A DNA stretch of 45,846 nucleotides from assembly GCA_002067585.1 (NCBI GenBank), contig MVQO01000167.1, positions 1 through 45,846 of the forward strand, given 5' to 3'. Under the pieces are notes generated by a model, which was not told where the DNA came from, searched no databases, and was given only the letters and a program-made list of their open reading frames with translations. Both the position numbers and the translations under genes were made by a program. Shown in pieces: positions 40,067-45,846 of the stretch (the stretch's first letter is position 1; every line of letters begins with the position of its first letter). This DNA comes from Syntrophorhabdus sp. PtaB.Bin027. Its GTDB lineage: Bacteria; Desulfobacterota; Syntrophorhabdia; Syntrophorhabdales; Syntrophorhabdaceae.

Positions 40067-41131
40067 TTAAAGTATCCTCTTCAACACCTCAACAAATACA
40101 ATGTTCTCGTCCATAGTACCTATACCGACCCTGATGTATTCATCAAGATTATATGACCCCATCCATCGCACGAGAATCTTTTCTTCATAAAGCCGTTTTG
40201 TGACAGACTCAGCAGTTGATCCAATCTTTACGAGAATATAATTTGCCTCAGTAGGGATGAATTCAACGGACAGGGCTTTCAGGGCTTTATAGAGAAATTT
40301 CTTGCCTTTCCTGTTATTATTGAGGACTTTTTTGAGGTACTTCTGGTCCATCAAAGCTGCCTTTGCAGCACTAATAGCCATCACATTGACACTAAAAGGC
40401 TGCTTCGTACGATCCAGGAAGGAGATTACCGATTTCTCCCCAACCCCATACCCGATTCTGAGACCAGCTAAACCATAAGCCTTGGAGAAAGTCCTGAGGA
40501 TGATGACGGGATAATCGTTGATACAAGAAAAACTGTCAGGAAATGCTCTGCTCTCAACAAATTCACCGTATGCTTCATCGACAACTACAAGAACATCAGT
40601 GGGCAGGTTTTTCAAAAAGTCTGTAAACTTTTCACCGTTAAAGATTGTACCTGTTGGATTGTTGGGATTGTTGAGAAAAACAACCCTTGTATGATCATCA
40701 ATACAATCCCTCACAACTCCGAGGTCTACTTTCATCTTTACTAAGGGAGCCTTTACAGTCTCGTATCCGTATATCTTGGACGCAATTTCATAAAAGGCAA
40801 AGGAGGGCTCTGAAATAACAACCTTGTTTTTTGTGCCATGTTTCATGGCCTTTAAAGACAGTTCTATGATCTCGTTAGAGCCGTTTCCGATTAAGACATT
40901 CTCAGGTTCCTTGCCATAATGCTTGCTTATAGCATCTTTCAACTCAGACTCATTGCCAGGGTACCTGTTTACGCAAAAAAGTTCATCCATCATGCGTGAA
41001 ATGGCTTCAGGGGACGGAGGATAAGGATTTTCATTGGATGACAGACGGACCCATCCATCTTCAGAGCCATACATGGCAGCCTTCGGATAGTACGGTATCT
41101 TTTTTATATATTCCTGAACAGAGAGCTTCAT
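40067..41131 (-). CDS. hisC: Histidinol-phosphate aminotransferase
   Basis: PLP enzyme of histidine synthesis, fold type I, 354 aa. SSNENPYPPSP (about residues 30-40), NGSNEIIEL (about 81-89), FLNNPNNPTGT (about 150-160), DEAYGEF (about 185-191), and TFSKAYGLAGLRIGYG with the PLP Lys (about 213-228) are all typical. Its ATG overlaps the PHP gene stop (four bases), so it is co-translated with a possible histidinol-phosphatase. Other his genes are not in the window. Aromatic aminotransferase side activity is possible in this family. Confidence 0.93.
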   Translation of the reverse strand: MKLSVQEYIKKIPYYPKAAMYGSEDGWVRLSSNENPYPPSPEAISRMMDELFCVNRYPGNESELKDAISKHYGKEPENVLIGNGSNEIIELSLKAMKHGTKNKVVISEPSFAFYEIASKIYGYETVKAPLVKMKVDLGVVRDCIDDHTRVVFLNNPNNPTGTIFNGEKFTDFLKNLPTDVLVVVDEAYGEFVESRAFPDSFSCINDYPVIILRTFSKAYGLAGLRIGYGVGEKSVISFLDRTKQPFSVNVMAISAAKAALMDQKYLKKVLNNNRKGKKFLYKALKALSVEFIPTEANYILVKIGSTAESVTKRLYEEKILVRWMGSYNLDEYIRVGIGTMDENIVFVEVLKRIL

Positions 41132-41787
41132 GCCCTCTCTCTTAAGACTCTTTTAACAAAATCAAGGGCATTCTGCTGCATCTTATAAAAATCCTCAGCC
41201 ATAAGACCTGCGCCAACAACAACCTTGCGAGCTTCTTCTTCTGTGACAAGATCAGATGGACTGTGGGAATCAGTATTAAAAATAAGGGAGGCACCAATCT
41301 GTTTGGCCAGCAAACCAACCCTGCCATTACCCAAAGAATGCCCCCTTCTTCCGCTTATTTCAAGAAGAACGCCTTTCTCCTTTGCCAGGGCAACATCTGC
41401 TTCAGAGATGATTCCCGGGTGGGCAAGGATATCAGCTCCTCCTTCAATGGCCTCCCGGTTTGTGCCTTCCTGAACAGGCTCTACAATTGTCTCTCCATGA
41501 ACCACAACATAGAATATACCCAGCTTCCTTGCAAAGGCGATCATCTCTTTGATCATACCTTTTGGAACATGGGTAATCTCAACGCCCGGCAGAATGGTTA
41601 TCCCTTCATAGAATTCCATCTTCGTGCTGAGCTTCACCATGGCAGAAACAATGTGTTCCATGTTCGTTATATCCACATGGTCTGATATGCCTATAATTCT
41701 GTATCCCTTAACTTTTGCCCTCCTCACCAGTTCAGAGGGAATAAGTTCTCCGTCACTTAAGATTGAGTGCGTGTGAAGATCTATCAT
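41128..41787 (-). CDS. PHP-domain phosphoesterase (histidinol-phosphatase-like)
   Basis: A 219-aa PHP-fold metallohydrolase. Metal motifs: HTHSILSDGE (residues 5-14), GISDHVD (about 33-39), PGVEITH (about 66-72), VVHGET (about 95-100), LAHPGI (about 119-124) and NTDSHSPSDL (about 170-179). Several PHP proteins hydrolyse histidinol phosphate, and the coupling with hisC makes that the best guess, though general phosphoesterase or DNA-related roles occur. It starts 3 bases after the bifunctional-nuclease gene. Confidence 0.82.
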   Translation of the reverse strand: MIDLHTHSILSDGELIPSELVRRAKVKGYRIIGISDHVDITNMEHIVSAMVKLSTKMEFYEGITILPGVEITHVPKGMIKEMIAFARKLGIFYVVVHGETIVEPVQEGTNREAIEGGADILAHPGIISEADVALAKEKGVLLEISGRRGHSLGNGRVGLLAKQIGASLIFNTDSHSPSDLVTEEEARKVVVGAGLMAEDFYKMQQNALDFVKRVLRERA

Positions 41788-41789
41788 GG

Positions 41790-42287
41790 CTACATTTTAT
41801 ACTTCCCAAAGTCGTCTGTTGAAAGATTTTCAAGAATATCTTCCCACTCGTTTGTATCCGTTACCACCTTGCCACTTTTCTGAGAAAGATCTATTTTTGC
41901 TGCTCTTTTTATGACACCCTCATCAACAAAGATTGATGCCCCTGTTCGGAGAGCTATAGCAATAGCGTCGCTCGGTCGGGAGTCAATTACGATTCTCTTT
42001 TTGTTGACTTCCATGTGAAGCAATGCATAATAGGTATTATCCTTCAGGTCATTGACCTCGATCTTGATTACTTTTGCCCCCAGTTCATCGAGGATGTTTT
42101 TCAAAAGATCATGGGTCATGGGCCTTGGAGTCTGTATGTTCTCAATTGCCGTTGCTATGCTCGAGGCCTCCAGAAGACCTATCCAGATAGGAAGGACATC
42201 CTTCTCTTCCATGTCCTTGAGGATAACTATGGGGGTGTTGGTAAAAGGGTCAACGGTTATTCCGGCAACCTTCATCTCTTTTAACAT
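41790..42287 (-). CDS. Bifunctional nuclease family protein (DUF151)
   Basis: A 165-aa protein of the BFN/DUF151 family; plant relatives have DNase and RNase activity and thermophile relatives are structurally known, but the bacterial role is unclear. Recognised from VLPIWIGLLEASSIATAIEN (about residues 31-50), the PRPMTHDLL segment and RPSDAIAIALRTGASIFVDE (about 104-123). A UVR-like region, present in longer members, is absent. Its ATG overlaps the end of miaB by seven bases. Confidence 0.9.
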   Translation of the reverse strand: MLKEMKVAGITVDPFTNTPIVILKDMEEKDVLPIWIGLLEASSIATAIENIQTPRPMTHDLLKNILDELGAKVIKIEVNDLKDNTYYALLHMEVNKKRIVIDSRPSDAIAIALRTGASIFVDEGVIKRAAKIDLSQKSGKVVTDTNEWEDILENLSTDDFGKYKM

Positions 42288-43609
42288 GTATGACCTCCTA
42301 TTGGTTTACGAACCTCTCCCTTCAGAGAATTTGCATAACCTTTTACTATTTCAACATCAATGAAGCCCCCAAGCATGCCTGAAGACCCTTTGAAATTAAC
42401 GATTTTGTTTGTCCTTGTCCTTCCTGTGACTTCCTCTTTAGAATTTTTGCTCCAGTCCTCCACCAGTACCTCTGTTATTTTCCCTTCCATGGCTCTGTTA
42501 TGTTCGAGGGTAATAGCTTTTTGAATTTTCTGGAGATGGGCAAGTCTTTCAAGGGCTATCTCCCTTGGTATTGATCCCGGCAGGGTTGCTGCCACAGTAT
42601 TCTTACGTGGTGAATAGGCAAATGAAAAAAGGCCATCGAACCTGATGTCTTCAACCAGATTCAGGGTTCCGGCAAAGTCTTCCTCACTTTCCCCCGGGAA
42701 ACCAACAATGCAGTCAGCAGTGATTGCAATGTCCCGGCATCTCTCTCTGAGAAGCGAGATTTTTTTCCGATATTCTTCTATTGTGTATCCTCTGTTCATT
42801 AGCTTTAAAATCCTGTCAGAACCCGCTTGAAACGGCAGGTGGATCGACTCGCAGAGTTTGCTCAGACTACCAAAACATTCAATCAGTTCCAACGACATGT
42901 CTTTTGGATGGGATGTTATAAATCGAATCCTTTCGATGCTGTCTATATCATTAATACATCTCAAAAGATCTGGAAACGGGAGGTCATCCCTTGCCTTATT
43001 GTACGAGTTAACATTTTGCCCCAGAAGAGTCACTTCTTTCACGCCAAGCAGTGCGAGGTTTTCAATCTCCTGTAAAATGTCAGAACTGTTTCTGCTTACT
43101 TCGCGCCCTCTTACATAAGGTACAACACAGTAACTGCAGAAGTTGTTACACCCCTTCATTATCGTTATATATGCCTTGATCTTACCTCTCCTGGTGCCTG
43201 GTTTAATGAGGAGTGAATCTATGCATCCATTGTTAGAAAAATCGAATAGATGTCTTTCCCCGGCGATTGCACAGTCCACCGCCTCTCCTAACCTGTGAAT
43301 GCTTGAAGGACCTAAACTAAAATCGATAAAGGGCAATTTCTCCCCAATGCCATCCTTCTCCTGTTGGGCAATGCAACCGGTAACGCCCAGTATAGTCCCT
43401 TTTTTTCGCTTTATTTTTCTTAAACGGCCCATGAGGCTGTAAAACTTTTGCTCAGCCTTTTCCCTAATGCAGCACGTGTTGACAATTACGATATCTGCTC
43501 TGTTCACATCCTGGATGCGTTCCATGCCTTTCGATAAAAGAAGATGGACCATCTTCTCTGTATCGTGATCATTCATCTGGCATCCAAAATTTTCAATACA
43601 GAACTTCAT
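42281..43609 (-). CDS. miaB: tRNA-2-methylthio-N6-dimethylallyladenosine synthase
   Basis: Radical-SAM methylthiotransferase that adds a methylthio group to i6A37 in tRNA. N-terminal UPF0004 domain has Cys in NFGCQMN (Cys10), NTCCIRE (about 46-47) and GCIAQQE (about 80). The radical-SAM CxxxCxxC is CNNFCSYCVVPY (about 154-165). A TRAM domain closes the protein (about 370-437). Length 442 aa is normal. A terminator lies upstream of the start, so it probably has its own promoter or depends on read-through from fbp. Confidence 0.96.
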   Translation of the reverse strand: MKFCIENFGCQMNDHDTEKMVHLLLSKGMERIQDVNRADIVIVNTCCIREKAEQKFYSLMGRLRKIKRKKGTILGVTGCIAQQEKDGIGEKLPFIDFSLGPSSIHRLGEAVDCAIAGERHLFDFSNNGCIDSLLIKPGTRRGKIKAYITIMKGCNNFCSYCVVPYVRGREVSRNSSDILQEIENLALLGVKEVTLLGQNVNSYNKARDDLPFPDLLRCINDIDSIERIRFITSHPKDMSLELIECFGSLSKLCESIHLPFQAGSDRILKLMNRGYTIEEYRKKISLLRERCRDIAITADCIVGFPGESEEDFAGTLNLVEDIRFDGLFSFAYSPRKNTVAATLPGSIPREIALERLAHLQKIQKAITLEHNRAMEGKITEVLVEDWSKNSKEEVTGRTRTNKIVNFKGSSGMLGGFIDVEIVKGYANSLKGEVRKPIGGHTC

Positions 43610-43633
43610 GTCAGTTTCAATCCATATAAAAAT

Positions 43634-43677
43634 CGTTGCAGGTTACATGTTTCAAGTGAAACCGGTAACCTGCAACG
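43634..43677 (-). terminator. Rho-independent terminator after fbp
   Basis: Arms CGTTGCAGGTTAC and GTAACCTGCAACG pair perfectly (13 bp), enclosing GTTTC/GAAAC with an AAGT loop. On the minus strand the hairpin is followed by ATTTTTAT. It ends the fbp message and starts 25 bases before miaB. The flanking GTTGCACGTTGCAG words resemble the other intergenic repeats. Confidence 0.75.
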
Positions 43678-43713
43678 TGCAACGTAGTCAAAGACGATAT
43701 TCTGCAATAAAGT

Positions 43714-44838
43714 TTATTTCTTCTTTTTTGCTTTTGTCTCTTTTTTCACTTTAAACTTTGGCTCAAGCTTCTCCATTTTTTTAACAATTCCACCATATTC
43801 AAGCTCGGAGTATGGAAGCATTGCAGGACCTGCAAATCCCTGTTCCCTGATGTCTGTTGCCTTCCTTGAAACCTTAGTCCTTATGTAGTCCCAATATGGA
43901 TGGTCAAAGGCATCTGCAGGTTCGGTAAGCTTACCTTTATGTACACAGAAACCAAGGGCACAAACAACCGGTGGTCCATCAAAGAATGAGACAGGCGAGT
44001 TCATGGTGACCGGCATTAAGGGGCCGTTGTGGCTTCCTCTCATAAAACCCGCAACGAAATGACCGATGTTAAAGGGTGCAAGAGCCTCTCCTGTTGCAGG
44101 GAACGGGCCCTGGACCCTTACCAGCATGACCGGGTCATCCTTGCCTGTATATTTTCCAGCAATATTGTGGAGTCTTGTGGTACTCACAACCGCTGCTATG
44201 TCCCCAGTTTCTCTTGACCACACTGATTCTACCACATACCGCTCGTTATCCCTGAGAAGCGCTGCAATGTCATATAACTCCTCAGGAGCATTCAGTTCGA
44301 TCAACCTGTCGCCTTCAGTATAGTTAACGTCCATGATAACAAACTTAAAGCCCTTTGCCATGTTGGGGGAAAGGATCAACCCTGAATTGTACATAGGGTC
44401 TGCAAACATCAGGTAAAGAGGTAGGTTATAGGCGCCCGGATCTGTTTTGTCCGCAGCGAAGAATACAAAGGGCTCATTTGGTCTTTCCTCAAATTCCATT
44501 TCCGCAACAGCAGGCCCCATACCTTTCACATTACCGGAAAAAGAATCTTTCAGAAGGTCCTGGCCAGCACCATAAAGGCCCTGATCTTTGGCAACTGCCG
44601 TACCTGCGAGGAAAGCGTCCCAGGCCAGCTTATGAAGCTTCTCATAGCCTGTGCCATGGCTATGTGCAAAAAGAATTGCCACATCATCACCGGTGTGGCA
44701 AACAAAAAAGTCATTAACAAGTCCTTTGGACCCTTTTTTTAAGAAATCCTTCACCCGCTGCATAAGTTGTTCACTTGGCTTTATGTGGCCGCCTATGCTC
44801 CCAATATCCGCCTTGATAATCGATAATGTTGTTTTCAT
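43714..44838 (-). CDS. fbp: Bifunctional fructose-1,6-bisphosphate aldolase/phosphatase (FBPA/P, class V)
   Basis: Archaeal-type enzyme that joins triose phosphates and dephosphorylates the product, driving one-way gluconeogenesis; typical of archaea and deep-branching anaerobic bacteria. The start KTTLSIIKADIGSIGGH (residues 2-18), CHTGDDVAILFAHSHG (about 48-63), FAADKTDPGAYNLPLY (about 147-162) and RGSHNGPLMPV (about 269-279) are the family's metal and substrate motifs. The end is Lys-rich (KVKKETKAKKKK). 374 aa is normal. It overlaps surE by four bases. Confidence 0.95.
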   Translation of the reverse strand: MKTTLSIIKADIGSIGGHIKPSEQLMQRVKDFLKKGSKGLVNDFFVCHTGDDVAILFAHSHGTGYEKLHKLAWDAFLAGTAVAKDQGLYGAGQDLLKDSFSGNVKGMGPAVAEMEFEERPNEPFVFFAADKTDPGAYNLPLYLMFADPMYNSGLILSPNMAKGFKFVIMDVNYTEGDRLIELNAPEELYDIAALLRDNERYVVESVWSRETGDIAAVVSTTRLHNIAGKYTGKDDPVMLVRVQGPFPATGEALAPFNIGHFVAGFMRGSHNGPLMPVTMNSPVSFFDGPPVVCALGFCVHKGKLTEPADAFDHPYWDYIRTKVSRKATDIREQGFAGPAMLPYSELEYGGIVKKMEKLEPKFKVKKETKAKKKK

Positions 44839-45584
44839 AATCCCCTCCTGAAATATTTTTGGAACCTGCTTATTGACTTAATACTCGTCACATCCAGGCC
44901 TAATGGCGTTATGGAAACGAAACCATGCTCTATGGCATAAAAATCAGAGCCCTCCATGAGTTCAAACTGTTCGCCGTTGCCGCCTATCCAGTAGTATTTT
45001 CCTCCCCGTGGGTCTGTCCGTTCAATCACTTTATCATTATATATCCTTTTTCCAAGTCTTGTCACCATAAAACCCTTCATTTTGCTGTAGGGAACATTCG
45101 GAACATTGATATTCAGGAAGGTCGATTCCAGAAAGTTGTTCTCTTTTACCACCTCAATAATTGCCTGTACAATCTTGATCGCATCTGCAAAATAAAAGTT
45201 TCTTCGTGCATTTAATGAAACAGCCAAAGAGGGTATACCAAGAAAAGCTCCCTCCTGTGCTGCCGCAACAGTCCCAGAGTAGTTCACATCCTGGCCCATG
45301 TTTGGCCCTTTGTTAATACCGGAAATAATAAGATCAGGTGCCCTTTTCAAGACTGCTTTGACTCCGAGAAACACACAATCCACGGGTGTTCCGTTTGTGG
45401 CAAACATGCCCCGGTCTACCTCCCTAATGCGCAAAGGCTTATGAAGCGTGATTGCATGCCCCACGCATGTTCTCTCCCTTTCAGGAGCAACTGTGAATAC
45501 GTCGTATTTTTGGGACAGATTATTCGCAAGGAGCGTAAGCCCTTCAGAATGAATACCATCATCGTTTGTCAGCAGGATAAGCAA
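44835..45584 (-). CDS. surE: 5'/3'-nucleotidase SurE
   Basis: Metal-dependent nucleoside-monophosphate phosphatase of stationary-phase survival, 249 aa. LLTNDDGIHSEGL (about residues 4-16) carries the Asp-Asp metal site. GTPVDCVFLG, ISGINKGPNMGQDVNYSGTV and PSLAVSLN complete the SurE signature. I place the start at TTG 45584 because TGAGGTG precedes it and family proteins begin with M-x-I-L-L-T-N-D-D-G; GTG 45596 is the outer option. The gene is co-transcribed with fbp (ATGA overlap). Confidence 0.94.
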   Translation of the reverse strand: MLILLTNDDGIHSEGLTLLANNLSQKYDVFTVAPERERTCVGHAITLHKPLRIREVDRGMFATNGTPVDCVFLGVKAVLKRAPDLIISGINKGPNMGQDVNYSGTVAAAQEGAFLGIPSLAVSLNARRNFYFADAIKIVQAIIEVVKENNFLESTFLNINVPNVPYSKMKGFMVTRLGKRIYNDKVIERTDPRGGKYYWIGGNGEQFELMEGSDFYAIEHGFVSITPLGLDVTSIKSISRFQKYFRRGL

Positions 45585-45671
45585 CAGACACCTCACTATC
45601 AGCGTTCAGCCTCTGGCAAAAAAACTTCATAACACGGCAGGTTGATGAAAAAGCTACAGCTTTTTTTGCAC

Positions 45672-45712
45672 CGATAGCCGACCGCTGTCAGCGATTAGCT
45701 CTCAGCTTTCGA
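45672..45712. repeat. Word-like repeat near tRNA-Pro
   Basis: CGATAGCCGACCGCTGTCAG, then CGATTAGCTCTCAGC, with the AGCT/CAGC word pattern. Just left of it, 45648-45668 holds an AAAAAGC-TACA-GCTTTTT hairpin that could end transcription of the tRNA. No gene lies between surE and the tRNA. Confidence 0.5.
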
Positions 45713-45771
45713 CTTATTGGGGAACAAAACCTACTTATGAGCCGCATTTGCTGAAAGCCAAAAATAACAAA

Positions 45772-45845
45772 TCGGGGCGACTGGATTTGAACCAGCGACC
45801 ACTTGAACCCCATTCAAGTGCGCTCCCAAACTGCGCTACGCCCCG
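45772..45845 (-). tRNA. tRNA-Pro(GGG)
   Basis: Complete 74-base cloverleaf on the minus strand: acceptor CGGGGCG/CGCCCCG, D-arm GCGC/GCGC, anticodon stem CTTGA/TCAAG with loop ATGGGGT (anticodon GGG), T-arm GCTGG-TTCAAAT-CCAGT, discriminator A. Pro identity fits the C1-G72 start and TAGCGCAG. The 3' CCA is not encoded and must be added after transcription. Confidence 0.95.
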
Positions 45846-45846
45846 A

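Noticed and set aside
1..45846. CRISPR array or prophage
   Set aside because: I saw no regularly spaced direct repeats, no cas genes and no phage structural genes.

Overview
The window reads as an ordinary chromosome segment of a strictly anaerobic, Gram-negative bacterium, most likely a Desulfobacterota/Deltaproteobacteria member (a syntroph-like lineage such as Syntrophorhabdus is my guess from gene content; no species is claimed). The outer-membrane genes (LptD, LpxH-like, LpxL-like, a Kdo-kinase-like protein, dTDP-rhamnose synthesis) show a Gram-negative envelope. Superoxide reductase, rubrerythrin, a ferredoxin-nitroreductase fusion, a DRTGG protein and a bifunctional FBP aldolase/phosphatase point to anaerobic life. 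Genes are dense, with many 1-14 nt overlaps.

Layout. 1-6.2 kb: M24 peptidase, an unknown gene, an FMN reductase, a PC4-like protein, serine acetyltransferase, a decayed IS630 transposase with unexplained structured DNA beside it, a small basic protein, and a barnase/barstar pair. 6.2-14.4 kb (minus): one long run accD-folC-lptD-rmlA-rmlC-rmlB-rmlD-lpxH-like. 14.4-20.1 kb: hydrolase, secreted protein, uvrB and uvrC (plus). 20.2-27.2 kb (minus): ferredoxin-nitroreductase, DRTGG protein, CapA-like, DUF4870, then tatB-tatC-glmU-glmS. 27.3-28.8 kb (plus): perR-dfx-rbr oxidative defence. 28.8-33.0 kb (minus): a MITE-like element and a sulfur/selenium-handling operon. 33.4-35.5 kb (plus): iron-sulfur flavoprotein, TtcA-like thiolase, Kdo kinase. 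35.6-45.8 kb (minus): lpxL-trm112-rpsA-ispH-cmk, hisC-PHP-bifunctional nuclease-miaB, fbp-surE, and tRNA-Pro(GGG).

The most interesting result is at 32492-33022. A YeeE/YedE-type transporter half has an in-frame UGA exactly where the family keeps its conserved Cys (the GCPSGHG motif). The frame stays open for 41 more codons of good YeeE sequence and ends in an ATGA overlap with the next YeeE gene. A hairpin with a GGU-containing apical loop follows the UGA at bacterial SECIS spacing. I read this as a selenocysteine-containing thiosulfate/sulfur (or selenium) transporter, in an operon with a second YeeE half, a CoA-disulfide-reductase-like flavoenzyme, a BASS/ACR3-type permease and a DsrE protein.

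Other points: GlmU has lost its acetyltransferase core, UvrC has lost its C-terminal HhH domain, uvrB appears to be leaderless with a palindrome over its -35, and several families of short word-like repeats lie between genes, one of them apparently inserted in frame in cmk.
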